Source: Mactromeris polynyma
Lineage: Eukaryota; Mollusca; Bivalvia; Venerida; Mactridae
Length of the DNA: 64,000 nucleotides
Assembly: GCA_032209605.1 (NCBI GenBank)
Contig: JASFXZ010000018.1
Span: 3,475,904 to 3,539,903 of the forward strand
Direction of reading: 5' to 3'
Shown here: piece after piece, positions 26,561-40,100 of the stretch
How positions within the stretch are numbered: position 1 is the stretch's first letter
Layout of the letters: each line of letters opens with the position of its first letter
Made by a program: the position numbers and the translations under genes
Notes under the pieces: generated by a model
What the model was told of the DNA's origin: nothing
The model's database searches: none
What the model saw: the letters and a program-made list of their open reading frames with translations, nothing else

Positions 26561-27914
26561 AAGTGGTGAGAAAATAACAGTAACACTATATCAAGTGAAA
26601 TAATTGCACACGAGGAAAAGGAAATTTAGAATACACTTAATACACAAATAGAAATAATAATCATACAGCAATTTACAAGCTTGAAACTGTCAGTACAGAA
26701 AGATTAAAACGTAACCTTAACCCTAATAGCAAAACGAAAAAGGTCAGAAATTCTAAAATAATGAAACATATTTGACAAACATTAAGCGTTTCTGTAAAAG
26801 CGCATGATACCTGCACTAAAAAGATATAAGAAATGCAAGTTTTTTAGTTGAATTATGTTTTCCCATTTCTGAATGACTGATACATTCAGTATGGCGTATT
26901 ATAAAGAGTAAAATAACCTTCAATAAAGTTGTATAATCAAATCGATAGTCTGAACACAAAATGAACATGGGCAGCATCACAACAGCATAGGTACCCCCCC
27001 CCCCCCAAATGAATAGCACATCAGTACAAGATCGATATATTCGTGATCTGCTAACAATAAGAGTCCTACTATTGTTTCATTATTGTAGTCAAATATGCAT
27101 TTAAAGGTAGGATTACATACCAGTATTTCATTTCTCCATACTTAATAAATGCAAAAAAATAAATGTATAAAAAATATTAATATAGTGACTAACATCATCA
27201 TTAAAATACAGTAGAACTCTCTTTAAACATTATAGTTATACGATGTTTTGATGGATGTTTTTCTAGTTTTGTTCTGGATTAAGCTTACAACATTTTGCAT
27301 ATTTCTTTCATACGAGCGAGTGCATTTTTTAAATCATTTCTGAATTTGTTTTTTTATAAAGTCGTTCCGAATAGCAACAAATTAAATTGTTATGGCCTAA
27401 CCAAAGTCAAACAGGGTACATTAACAAATCCAGCTGAGTTAGGATTTTGCTAATTCCAATTTAACTTACATAATTAAGGTATGATTGTAGATCAATTTAA
27501 AGATTAACGAGCAGATTTCTTCCACACTATTGGAGAGTACAATATTAACGTAGATCCCGCATTGCTTTCATACAAAATGCCAGAAAACGTTCACGAGATA
27601 ACGCACGATCTGTCATACGCGCTAAAACATACATTTTTTACGGTTGTTTACAATAAATTTCTTATAGAGCGCTGTCCACTTTTATTGAGGACATAGGTTT
27701 AAATAAATTATCGAGTATCTAAAGCAAACGAGTGATTATTTTGGAAAGATCTCGATGTTTGAATATGCATATGGATTACATGTAGAGCAACTGAGCCTTT
27801 GTACTTGTATCTGCCAATCAAATTAATGCGAGTGTCGGCTATTTGAAAAATCCTCTTCTTTCAAAAGAAAATGTCTTCATAAAATGTCTTATTTGGGAAA
27901 AGAGAAAAAAGGAC

Positions 27915-28020
27915 TAATTTCTTACAATACAATGCCTCCCCACACAGATACCCGGGAAAACAACCGTCTACAAAACATTAGACAGTGTGGAGGTGTATAG
28001 GTACTTTAACCATTTGCATA
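27915..28020 (+). repeat. Dispersed repeat family R1, 5' part
   Basis: ACAATGCCTCCCCACACAGA, CCCGGGAAAACAACCGTC, ACAAAACATTAG and GGAGGTGTATAGG follow the type-copy order; the rest is lost. Confidence 0.65.
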
Positions 28021-28346
28021 ATCTGACTGACACATTATCGACATACACTCAGTACAGGAGAATTTAAAGGTCTAAACAAGTAAGCATTAATATTGACATG
28101 TCAATCGCGTTTCGGTTGTTTAGCTATTGCCAGGCAGACATTGCGATTACCAATTATTGATGATAATTAAGTCATGAAGTACATTTGTTCTTTTCCTTTC
28201 AGTGAAATGTCGCGTGTACTTATGTCTTAGTGTTTGTTTATTATATCAGGCGCGTAGCTAAGACAAAATTGACGGTTCGCATTACGAAACTACTTGGCGT
28301 TCAATGTTTTTTGACAGGTCGTTTATGTTAAAATGTCATCAGTTAA

Positions 28347-30089
28347 GGTGGATTCACACTATGAGCGTTTGTACCAGCGTTGGCCAGCGTTTGAAAGGTC
28401 TAAGAAATGAGCCCAAACGTCGGCGAAATTACGTTCGCGAGAAGGATTTTTTTCATTCACACTACGAACGTTTTATATCCGACGCAAATCAACTTTTACG
28501 AACATTTCCTAGCGTTTGACAGCGTGTGCTAGCGCTTGGCAGCATTTACCAGCGTTGTATTTTCTAATAGCGTAGGCGAACTTTTACCAACGCAGAGGTA
28601 GCGTATGTGAAGCGGTCGCCGACTTAGTCCAACTTAGACGAACGAATACTCAGCATAGGTAAGCTGAGGTGAGCGTCAGGCGACGTCTATATATAGCCGA
28701 ACTTTTGTGGACACTTCCTGGCAGTTTTGTTTTGTAGAAGTGGTCACATCTCTACCAAGAGAGACGCGGACACAGAGTCATTAGAGCAAGTTGCTGCTGT
28801 TCCTTCCACAGTCCGGGAGCGTGACGCCTCCCTCAGAAGAAGTGTCATCCAAGTCGGAGAAGAAACTGGATCGCCAATGTTAACTTCATTGTATGTATTC
28901 CATACGTGTATGATGCAACCTGTATACATGTTCTCTTCTTGGTTCCACAGATCAAGGCCGCTAGTGGCATCGACTTGGAGGAGATGAAGGATACGGCCTC
29001 ACGGACAGCTCTTGATCCCGACGCCGAGATAGGTCCATCCCACGGCAAAGCTAGTCGAAGGACGCCAATGGACGACTCTGAACTCATCTCTATACAGGAG
29101 CAGCTGACAGCTTCTACGCAGAGGGTGGAGGAGCTGCAGAGTGAGTTGGCAGCCAGCAGCAGGCCAACTCCCAAGGCGAATTATGCCAACTATGTGAAAG
29201 GAGAGCTCCTGAACTACACCGACGAGTAGTTCCTCCGGACGAAGCCTCGGTTTCTTCCTCTACTCGAAGAACTTGATAGACATGTTGCTGCTATTCCAAC
29301 GCTTTCTACTAGCCAGTACGTCTCCGACGTGGCAGACATGTCTGTGCGCCACTTAACAGTTAGCCGTCCCCCAGTCACTTGCCAGGCCTACTTTCAGCTA
29401 ATACAGTCTCAGTACGCTCAGTTTCAGTACTCTCTGCTTCGGAATCGACAGCAGCAGCATCCAAGCGCTACAGGGTTATGCACAGGCCTATGTAAAGTTT
29501 CGCTTTATATATCTGAATTATGATCGGCATACGCTCGAAAACGTTTGGGTCGCGCTGGTAGTGCGTTGCTGACCGCTGACACAAACTTGCAAACGTTCAG
29601 TTCGTTCGCAAAAGTTGTTGAACGTTGTTGGAAGTTGGCTTGCGTCAGGCTTCGTTAGGATCCTTTGTCCAAAGTTCACCTAAGTTACGGGTATGCTGTG
29701 GAAAGTTTGCCAACGCTAGCCCCTTGCGTTACCATCGCGTTCATTGCGTCGGGTACCCGTTGGCCTCCGTTGGACAAGCGTTCGGCTAAGTTCACCACCA
29801 CCAGCGTCTCAGTCGACGTTTGCCAACGGAGTCCAACTTAGGCAAACTATGTACAACTTAATCCATCGTTCAGGAACGTTTACAAACGGAGCACAACTTA
29901 CACCAACGTTTATTTCCAAACGTCGCCAAAGTTTTTGCATGTTAAAAAATTTCAACGAACACGACGTTCGTCAGCATTCCCCAGCGAACATCAACTCTTA
30001 TAAACTTTTAACAACTTTTACTAGCGGAGCTGGACGTTTGCCCAAACGTCGGTAAACGTCGGTCCAAACGTCGTAGTGTGAACCCAGCT
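28347..30089. mobile_element. TTAA-flanked 1.7 kb element with AGCGTTTG-type arrays
   Basis: TTAA at 28343-28346 and 30090-30093 flank imperfect inverted ends (GGTGGATTCACACTATGAGC and, on the minus strand, AGCTGGGTTCACACTACGAC). The outer 200-500 bp on each side are arrays of AGCGTTTG/ACGTTTGCC motifs. The middle carries a GC-richer coding-like stretch (see 28727-29523). The design is the same as that of 19294-20352. Confidence 0.75.
28727..29523 (+). pseudogene. Broken coding region inside the 28.3-30.1 kb element
   Basis: Codon use is GC-richer than the surroundings. The plus strand reads a charged, coiled-coil-like stretch (DDSELISIQEQLTASTQR then VEELQSELAAS), a stop at 29227, then, in another frame, SVRHLTVSRPPVTCQAYFQL. 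An upstream piece at about 28750-28880 (TESLEQVAAVPSTVRERDAS) may be a first exon: a GTATGT donor near 28890 and a CCACAG acceptor near 28951 bound a small possible intron, but the frame across it does not match the downstream frame. Probably an accessory or transposase-associated protein of the element; not identified. Confidence 0.4.
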
Positions 30090-31194
30090 TTAACTACGCA
30101 AGCTATGCGCTAATAGTTTGTCATTAACGTTTTACATTAGGATAACTTCTTGTTTTATGGTGCAACAAGTTGCTTCATCGTACTGCCCCTTCGCCAAGTA
30201 TTTATCTCAATTATCCGTTAAGTTAGTCGTCGATTTCTTCGGTATTTTCTTGGCGTCATTTCAGTTTTTTTGGTGTGCTATATATATCTGGATGGGGAGG
30301 TATTGTTTTGTGAAAATGGCGTTTAATCCTACCAATTTTGTTTTAATGCCGTTCATAGTTTTCTGGCTCTTTAGTTGATTTCATACACATATTGGTTTTT
30401 AAAGTTACTTTTACCATAATGATTTTTTTATTTGTGTTCCATTCACGACTTCCTTTGGTAAAGGTAATTTCATGATATTGTGGCATGTATGTATTATTTT
30501 TTGTGTGTCGTGTGTAGGCTAAATTCTACTAATTTAGTATATGGCTGATTTAGTGTTGGAAAATTGGAAATAGATGTATAAATATTGAAGTCGAGTCAGA
30601 ATGTCATCACACTTGTTTAAATCCTCAGTATTTATTCTGTCTCCCATGACCGAGTCGTTGAGGCAGCCCCCTGGGAGTAGTGTGTCGAATATTTTATTCC
30701 GATTATGGGTCCGTTCTGATATGATGGGTGAGCTGGCAGCTAGTTAATTAAGGGTTACCGTTTGCATTCTGCCTAGTGCCTGGCATCCAAGGTAAGGAAT
30801 CGAGTAGTAAATGTGCTCATAGTGTAGATGTCTCTTAAGTCAGAAATGGCTGGCCCTTTACATATAATACATAATTACTTTACTGTCACTTTATAGTAAA
30901 ACTTGTCATTATCATTGTTTATCGAACCTCAGAGATATGTGTTAGACACTGTAATGCGGATTTGGGTTTCTCTGTACTACTGTCTCACTTTAAGGTGTAT
31001 TATATGTGAGCGAAATACCTAACACTATTGCAGAACGTATAAAACGTATAAATATGTAAACATGCGTATGACGGTGTTGTTAACTGTTATATCTGTGAGC
31101 ATCATGTTCCAGTAAGTCCGTGACAAACTTTCCTTGACTTGTCAAGTTATGTGTTCATCTTTTGTCATCTATTTTAACTCTTAGTTTTTGTTTA

Positions 31195-31328
31195 TTGAAT
31201 CAGCCAGACAAGTCCTTGCCATTCCCATGGATGTTTGCCCTTACACCTGAACTCCTAGTGTTATGTGTGCTGATGTTTCTCTGAGCATCTGTGGAATCTT
31301 GTGAGTGTGACGTTCCCTGTAAACAATT
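31195..31328 (-). repeat. Dispersed repeat family R1, copy
   Basis: Minus-strand copy beginning TTTACAGGGAACGTCACACT at 31328, with a diverged middle and a CATGGGAATGG end block. Confidence 0.55.
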
Positions 31329-31732
31329 GTCGTAAAAACAGACGGTTGTATTATAGAGACCAAGCAGTGCTCTTAAAATGTTTTGTACCCATTACAAGCA
31401 TTAAACACAGATGGAATAACAGAGGCTTAACGCTTGTTGAGACAGAGTAAGAAATAACGGATTAGGATTTAACAAGGTTTGTCTTGTGTAGTGGTTGAAG
31501 TACAACACTTATGTAAATGACGACAAGTGTACATAAACGACGGTATGTGTTGACAACGGGAGTTCACAATGTAAAGGGCCATACAGTAGACGATGCAAAA
31601 TATCCGCTATACGCATATTATTAATAAATTTCAAACATGTCATATTCGCGTGTTTCTTGTTTTATTTATACTTTATCTTATGGTTTTACTATTGCCCATA
31701 ATTATGCATTTATCAGATTTACATTTGTACAC

Positions 31733-31985
31733 GTAAGGTTAGCTCAGTCGGTTCAGGGTTCGACTGCTAATCTAGAGGTCGTGGGTTCTGAACTGGGGCT
31801 AGGTATATGCTCCTTCTGGACAATTTGACTAACGATAATGCATCCGAAGTCATTTGTTCTCGACCTCTGAACTCTGGTTATGTGTGGAAGTTGTGCTTGA
31901 TGAGGAACATGTGTGCAACCCAGGAGCACTGGTTAGGTCAACAGAGAACTGTTGAGAAACGGCGTAAATCCCAAAACACAAATCG
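31733..31985 (+). repeat. tRNA-derived SINE with mollusc-type tail
   Basis: The head has an A-box (GGTTAGCTCAGTCGG) and a B-box (GTGGGTTCTGAACT). The body ends in GCACTGGTTAGGTCAACAGA and GAAACGGCGTAAATCCC, the kind of 3' tail seen in widespread molluscan SINEs. It lies in the spacer between genes C and B. Confidence 0.7.
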
Positions 31986-33941
31986 ACAAATATATTTATT
32001 TCAAGCATTCGTTAAAAGTGCATGTGTGACTGCTAGAACATGTTTACCAGAATCGACGTCAAATGTATGAGACAACCTATATCACTCACTCGCAGGATGT
32101 TGCGTACATTTTGTCTCAAGTAAGACTGGGATTTTACAGAGACAGAATAAAGACATTAATTATTATACCGTTGAAGAAGGATGTATTTAAGTTCCTTTCT
32201 GGCAAATAGTTCCGAAGAAATCAAATTGGCATGGCTTTTTCCTAGACGAACAGTACAAACATACCATATTCCGTCTTGTAGATTTAATGCACGAGTTCAC
32301 TTCCTGGCCTATTTAAGAGAATGAGTATAACTGACTACGTTACAAAATATATTACCTTATCTACTAATTCTCACAATGAGTCTTCCACTTCATACACAGG
32401 CGTCTACTTAATCTCTGTCTTATCTGGTAAACACCGCGCACAGTGAGGTTGATGTGAAATTGATACAAGAAATGGACGCAATCAGTACACATCATTTTAG
32501 CATTAAGCGTCCCAACACACTACATTGTTTTACAAACAATTATGAATGAATATGTTTCTTTTTGTACATTTTTTCCTTTTCCTTTTCGGGTTTGTACATT
32601 TCTTACCCGTGACGGTTTAATATATTTCCGTGATGATTATGTCATGTCAAAGTCACCGCAGAAATTTGACCTGTTCCGAAAATAGCTAAACTCATTGCTT
32701 AATTACTTCTCAACACTAAGGGAGGTAACTGCTACGAGTAGTTTAATCAAGACCGCCACGGGTTTAAGAAGATCTATATATTGATTAGTAATTTCAGAGT
32801 AAAACGGCATATAGGATACATTTTCACTGAAATGTAAACATGTATGCATAATTAGTTTTTTTTCAAAACTATCTTTATTTTAAGTTCCTGTCTCACAATT
32901 ATTATGGAAAGGTGGACGACCATATTGGAAGAATCAATTTCAAACTAAAATATCTTTGTACACTGTAAAATCCCGGATACTTCGCATGCGTACGGCGTTC
33001 AGTCTACCTAACCAGTGTTCGTGGGTAAAAAACAGTACTATCCAGCGTTCCTGGGACACCAACCAGTGCTGACATTTTCTTCCACGAGCATCTGACAATT
33101 TTCCCATGTGCATCAATTGTTGAGGTCAAACAACTTTAGAGTTATCATGTTCAGTCAAATTTGTCCAAAAGCGTGTCAGAATGTCTGTTATCATAATGAT
33201 ACTGAGCTTGTTAATGAACTCAGTAGCATGTGATAATTAAAAAAACACATGTGAATGTACAACAAAAAATTAACAACGTATTATGCACATCTTTATTTTA
33301 ACAAGCATATGAACAACATAATGTATGACACAATTCCATGCTCAAAATATTCATTCATGAAAATAACAAATAGGCGAACTATGTAATACTGCTTTAATAT
33401 GGTTATTTATAGCTACAGGTATTTGGGGAAAAAACGACGACAATTATTAGGTATAACAAGTGTATAGCATCTACCTTATTATTTATATGAGCAAATTGAG
33501 GATCAAAGCTGAAGTAAAAGGAGCTGTTAATTTACAATCGTTGTTTAGTACGTTTTACATTTAATATCTATGTAGACGGAATATACTTCAGATATAACAA
33601 TCAAAGTAAAATACATTATGATGTTACAATACTTTATTATGGTTATTATGCTATGTAAATGTATAACTACATCAGTTTTGAAAAAGCATTCGTTCAATTT
33701 TAAACTCCATAACCTGTAGTGCAGCATGTATTACCCTAGATATTGCTTTATTATTGATGCTACAGCACTGGTTGCCTTAGTTTCATTAAATGAATAACGA
33801 ATATTGCTGTAGCATTATCACATTCCAAGAATTTGGTACGTGCGTTATACTGAATAATATACAGGTATAAAACTCACATCCAAACTGTGCTTTTGTACAA
33901 AACAGAATACACTTCTACAAACTGACATTGTGCAAGTCTTC

Positions 33942-33947
33942 TTTATT
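33942..33947 (-). terminator. Possible polyadenylation signal of gene B
   Basis: AATAAA on the minus strand lies about 205 nt beyond the gene B stop codon (34152-34154). The distance is usual for a 3' UTR, but the motif is frequent in AT-rich DNA. Confidence 0.3.
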
Positions 33948-34151
33948 ATATTAAAACATCATTATCACATTCAGATAAACACTTTAGTCTACGGTTTTTT
34001 GGTTATTATTATGATGTAGTACAAAGTCAGTACAAATAGAAACAGTGCAATTCTATATGAATATACTAGTAAGTTTAGCAAACGAAAATATCTGCAGATT
34101 AATTGCAGTCGTCGAAAAATAAAACGAGTGTTCATTTCAATAATTCAAACT

Positions 34152-37100
34152 TTAACGCCATGCAGGTAATGTTAACTTAGTGCCGGAAGGTCTTTTCTGG
34201 CTGAGATCTCGCTCGGTGTCTTGATCTACATCAACTTTCCTTGCCTTGAATTTTTTATGTACAGCAACGGCTGTGCATACTATTCCTACCCCTACAATTG
34301 TAGACAAAATATAGTTATCATGAAAATGTGTGACACGTACATATTATGTTCCCTAAATTAATACAAAGTGATAAACAATTGACTTAACATTTATATGTGG
34401 ATGCCGAATTACGACAGCGAAAACAGGTCCGTGTGCGAATACATACTTAAGTGTCGCCTTTGAAATAGTTGAATATGTTATTTATAGTTCTTTATTGTGC
34501 TTAATGATTGTGACGGTGAATAGGATAGGCTTCCGTTCTTATACCGAATGTTTGGTATGGAAACTGGTTCTTTATTACTACTTGCCTATAAGAACACCAG
34601 TAAGTATACCGGCAACAGCCAATGCAACAGCAGCAGAAACTTCTATCTTTGAAGTATCATCCGTGTTAGACACATTGGATTCGTCAAGATCGTCCGTTGG
34701 TTTGTCACCAATGCTTGCTGCTGATGAAGGTTGTTGGTGTGCCGCCGCCGAAGTATGTGGACTTGTCTGGGTTGACCGTTTAGCTATCTGAGATCCAGAA
34801 TTAATTTGAGCAGTCGTTGCAGTAACTGATACCTGTATAAAATTTATACAATGATTTGTGTGGTGACATGAATGTAATGATAATAGTATGTGTCGTAACT
34901 AGATAGTACAGTACTCTATGCTTACTACAGTTTCACAAATACATTTAAATTTTGAATTTAGTACAGGTACAAGATTGAGCAAAAACTATTTTTAGCAAAA
35001 CGTATGTTGCATTCTGCATTGCATGAATATACGCACAAATGAAAGCACAAGGAGACACATAAGTTCTGCAATACAATGTATTACAGCTATAACGCATGTG
35101 CACATAAAGAAAATGTATTTACGAAGACTACATGTTTTCCCAGTGAAACGATGCAGCATTCTTACCGAATTTTGTTTATTGGCAGTTGCAGCCCCTGTCA
35201 TACCAGGTGACAATGTTGACATCAAGCCAGAGGAACCGGGCGCTTGTGGTTTGCTAGATCCTGATTTAGACATGATAGGTGAAGCCGAAATAGATGTAGG
35301 TCCAGCAGCAACCTTCTGTGTTGTCCCTGTAGCTTGTAAAGACTTCGATGATGACATTTTACTCGAAGCTACTGTTGTCGATATCAATGGCTGCAATAAT
35401 TATATTCATTGCAGAGCAAATAACGATGCAAATTTATTACTCGTGCAAATATGAAATTTGAAAAGTAAAACTTTCTCAATATTATTAATCATGATTTACA
35501 TATATTTATGATCATTATATAGGTTCATTATGGAATGCAGTTATTATATGACATCTTGAACAATCATATTAGATGTTTCGTAATATCCTGGTTGTTTATT
35601 TATCAAATGAATTCTTACTGTCGTTTGGTTACTTATAACAGTGAAGTTCCTGTGTTCTTCAGGACCTGGCGAAAACGAGTTACTTCCAAAATATTGTCGG
35701 GCAACAATCTTTACTGACCTTAAATAAAAATATATGGTATGTTAGAATTACAATACTTAATACCAGTAGTAAACAGATTTTAATGCAAACATGATTGATA
35801 CAAATAAAATGATTTACAACTATTTTGTAAGCTCGATGTATAGTGGTTCTTACCAGGAATATTCTTTCAATCTGCCTGACTAATATTTTTAAATGCGTCC
35901 ATTTATACTAAACATTCAGTAGTCAAAAAACATTGATACGGAGTATATGACTCAGCATAATCTTAATCATATGCCACTGTAAATTACAGAACATTCGAGA
36001 TATGATCACTTACGAGGTTAATCCAGCAAACCCAGCTTTAAGTACAAATGTTCCAGTAAAGTTTTCTCCGACTTTAAGGGTTGAAGACAGGAATTTTGGC
36101 GCCTGAGCGTATCCTCTCGAGTCTTCAATACGTACATCAATTTCTTGTGGTGTATAGAGCAGGTTAGTTACTACGAATGTTATATTGAATGTCTTATATT
36201 CTATAATCGTTGCTCCTGAAATATATATCCGTATTGTATGTTATACTAGGTTACCTTGACAATAATTCTATGCAAAGTACATTAATATTCTGTTTGTTAT
36301 ATATACACGTATGTTTTTGTTTTTACTTTCCATGCTCCATCATTCAAAGCACGAATCCATGAAATGTATTGCTGTTGTGATAGATATATTTAAATATTTA
36401 TTTCTGTACAAAATGTATTAACATGACAGTAAATAGTGACATACAGGATATAACATAACAGGGATTAAATTGCTACAGGGAACGTCACACGTACTAACCT
36501 GATATACTGTTCCATGTCTACTTTATTTTTCACAAAAAAAGAGATGGGAAATATCATGTGTATCCATTGTGGTACATGTACAAAACATTTTGAAATAGGA
36601 AGACACATCATATATTTTATAAATATTTCATCACAGAGAATTGACAATTATCTCCTAAGTTAAGAAAGATAGAATGCAACGCATTACTGAAATATCACGG
36701 AATTGATTTATGCATCAGCGTTATCACAGAACTAACTTAAGCTTAGCATTGCTGTATAACAGATATGCATGGTGCACATTATCTCATAATTGAATTAAAA
36801 GCCATATATAGTAAATTTAAGGTAAGGTTATACATTAAACCTACTTTTGGTCAAGAAAGCATTACTACAACAATGCTGAACAGTAAAACAAAAAAGCCTT
36901 GTCCAACAATTACGCTTTAAGACTAGACTTAAAACTTTTCTAGGTATTCGCCTTCTATACACGCTGTGGTAATTTATTCCACTCAGAACAACCACGATAG
37001 GCGAATGTCTATTTACCAAACTTTTAACCCAAGGAACGAACTCAATCAGAGAATTCTGTACAAGAATCGTTGTCATTTGTAGGGATGTTGATGACTCTGA

Positions 37101-40100
37101 ACCTAGTACTATATTTATGTCCCTTGTCTGCGTGTAATACCCCTCTTCGTGTGTATATACATTTCTGGGGAAGTTCTGATTTGTCAGGGTGTCCTTCCCT
37201 GCTTTGTTTTTTTATTTTAATATGTGAAATGGTGTGTTCCACATAGGTAAATGGTGAATACCTTTCCTAAATTCAAAGTATACTAGTTTGTAAGAAGCTA
37301 GGTCACCTGTATAAGGTGGAACACTTAGGTCGAGAGAAACCGGGACTATCTCCGTTACGTCCAGACGTTTAAACATGTGATTAGAGTTGTCTTTTCCTTG
37401 CAAACCAATCATAATTACCTGAAAATATTTTAACAGATCTTGCATTTTTATTATATTCATGGATGCATCAGCCATAAAAACGCGTAACAAACGTTGATTC
37501 TTTGCATTCATTTCACTGTGCAACATATGATCAACATGGGAGTTGAAAGCACCATGCGAATAAACTCGTACATCAAAACGATAGGGAGTTTGATGCATAA
37601 TAGACACGTTCAAGCCACTAAGAAGATATATGTTTTATATATTAAGATTTTATATTACTAGTTGTAATACTGTTGCTTTGTCATAATGCCCAGTCGATTA
37701 GTTGATGTTTAGTTTGACAAACAATAAAAATAAATAAGTAGAAAGCTGGTTGGACGAATCTTCTTAAAGTGTAGTTTAATTTAACAACCTGGTAGGAAGC
37801 ATGTTGTGTCGACGGATTTGCTGTAACACATCGCTTGTGATGATACTCTTAGTATAATGTATAATTCTGAGCATCTTCTTCAGTGCAATTTAAATTATTT
37901 TCTTTATGGATTCCATTATAAAGCATAATACAATTCAGGAAATAATTGGGCATTTTGAAAATAATGCCCATAGATGAAGGTAAGTGAAGTATTGCAGTCC
38001 TTCATTATATACATGTGTAAAGGTATGCTGCAGAATATTTAGAGCAAATGTCCCACCTTTGAAAGAGGGGGACTGATTTTTGAATGAACTGTAGTTGTAA
38101 CATTTATCTTTTGATATGTGTCATTGTATTTGCATTTATTAGTTGGTTACATAAATTATAAAATACACTTACTTCGGATGGCATTTTTACTCTTGCAGCT
38201 TCATATTTGCCATTTCCTTGGTCAGTTAGGGGAGCCATACTTATAGGTGACACTATATTTCTTGAGAAGATGAAAGCCATGCCGCCAGATTTAATGTTTG
38301 AAAAACCAATAACCGTAACGACGAGTTTGTATGAACTTCCTGAAACGATGTTAACAATTATTAGCAATAATGTTGAACATTAAATTATGCATATCTTACA
38401 CACAAGGTAAATGTATAAGATTAATGAGATTAATTACCAGTCTCGGTATAGCTCCATGCATTATACACTCTATTATCATTTTGGTCAAGTACTTTTTGTA
38501 ATAAGAATATGTTTAACGAATATTTAAACACGCTCACCCATTCAAGTATTGAATGACGATGTAAGAAAATACATAATACCCTACTTGTTATATGATAAGG
38601 TATACTTGCTCGTATACATAAAAATAGCATACATGGGTGGTGTAAATTTTACAGAAAATTCGATCAGTATAAAGAAATAAGATGAAAGTAAGTGTTTATC
38701 TCAGATGTACTACATGTGTACTTACAAAAACATCTGAGAACAATTAGAGCTTCCGAGCAATAATATCCAGTAGTATTATCATTTAAGAAAACTCTCCGAA
38801 GTGTTCCTGTTGGAACATTTTAAGTCCATGTTGCTTTGTTGAGACGTCACTTTGTGAACGTAGTGATCAATTCTAGCGCTACATGCTTTCTATTGGCCAA
38901 AATAGTACGTACATTATGTTCTAGTTGATAAGGCGACACTATGTCACATCCTACAGAGCACATTGATTTGTTCTTCAGTGATTTTGGTAATAAAGAAAAG
39001 TGTTTATGTTGTTGCAATGCGCGAATATGTCCGTTACTAAGGTGATATTCAAGTACAACTTCACGCAACTTACTCAAGAAAGTTCGACGTAACATAACAA
39101 GAGTGTGCTTTAAATGTTATTGTTACGAATGTACATAGAGCAATTCATAGAATGACGTCTGTAGAGCGTAAGAGGCAATGCATGGTGTTTTCTTTTGTGT
39201 AATGGCACTTAACAATTTCAAAGAAATAGCAAACCATTGTTTACCATGTTGGCGAATCAACAGAGTAGCAGGCGATCAAAGGTTACAACATAGACAGCCA
39301 TATATATAAACTAGGGTCGCCGACTATGTCATTTGGCGGCGGATGACAAAAGTTGAAAAACAAATGACTCATTTTTGTTGGTCAAACATTATGTAATAAA
39401 ATATTACACATATACTGAAAGTGTCCTTTATTAACTGTCGGTCTGTTTTCATAGAAAATGCATAAAGGATATTTTTGTGTAAAGTTTGTTTTTATAAGTA
39501 GCTTTGAACGTTTGTACATGCTCCGTATTTTAGACACACGTGCACTTAATATGATACTATTAGGACAGTGAATACACTTATCGGACAACCCTCGTACCGT
39601 TTAGTTCACCTTTTAATGTCGTTAAATGTATTTTTCAATGTTTCCTGTGTGCCTGAGTATGCATTTGGTAGATACATTTACCTATAATTGGATGTCCGGT
39701 GATTGGTGTGTTCGTTCCCAATTCAAACAATCGTTGCTTGATAGAAACCGGGCTTTCACCTTGAATTTTCACATTCCATTTGCTCGAGTCGAGTTTTGTA
39801 AATTTCCAAAATCCATAATCTGTTTTCTACCAAATACATAATGTTAAATAAATTGTATGGTTAACATGCAAGTTATAACACATTAACTAAGCACGTCCAA
39901 TAAACTCCCAACGTACCTATCCATTTCAACAAGTTTAATTCGTGTTTCAGAAGACATCAACACATTATCAGAGTACAGAGGAACGTTCAACAATAATATT
40001 TATTTTTATTCGAGGAGTTTCGCGCTAGATCAATCAAAATGAATTAGATTCCGCATATTTTATTCAACTCGTTCAATACAAATCTAATACAACACTCGTT

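Larger units (their letters stand above)
24426..28346. other. Intergenic DNA upstream of gene C
   Basis: No supported gene. It contains two R1 copies and a C run at about 26994. The 79-codon minus-strand frame at 24567-24806 is close to the gene C start but has no splice partner that I could find. Confidence 0.4.
30094..34151. other. Intergenic DNA between genes C and B
   Basis: Contains an R1 copy, a mollusc-type SINE and the likely 3' UTR of gene B. No other coding exon was recognised on either strand. Confidence 0.4.

Noticed and set aside
30118..30378. Hydrophobic 86-codon plus-strand frame resembling a membrane protein
   Set aside because: AT-rich sequence with many T-rich codons; no homology or splice partners, and part of it resembles a weak R1 copy.
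34992..35396. 134-codon minus-strand open frame treated as a separate gene
   Set aside because: Its first 75 codons are the Ser/Thr stalk exon of gene B (35166-35390); the rest runs into the intron past a good GTAAGA donor.
35023..35454. 143-codon plus-strand open frame
   Set aside because: It is the antisense of the gene B stalk exon; the opposite strand has matching splice sites and paralogous sequence.
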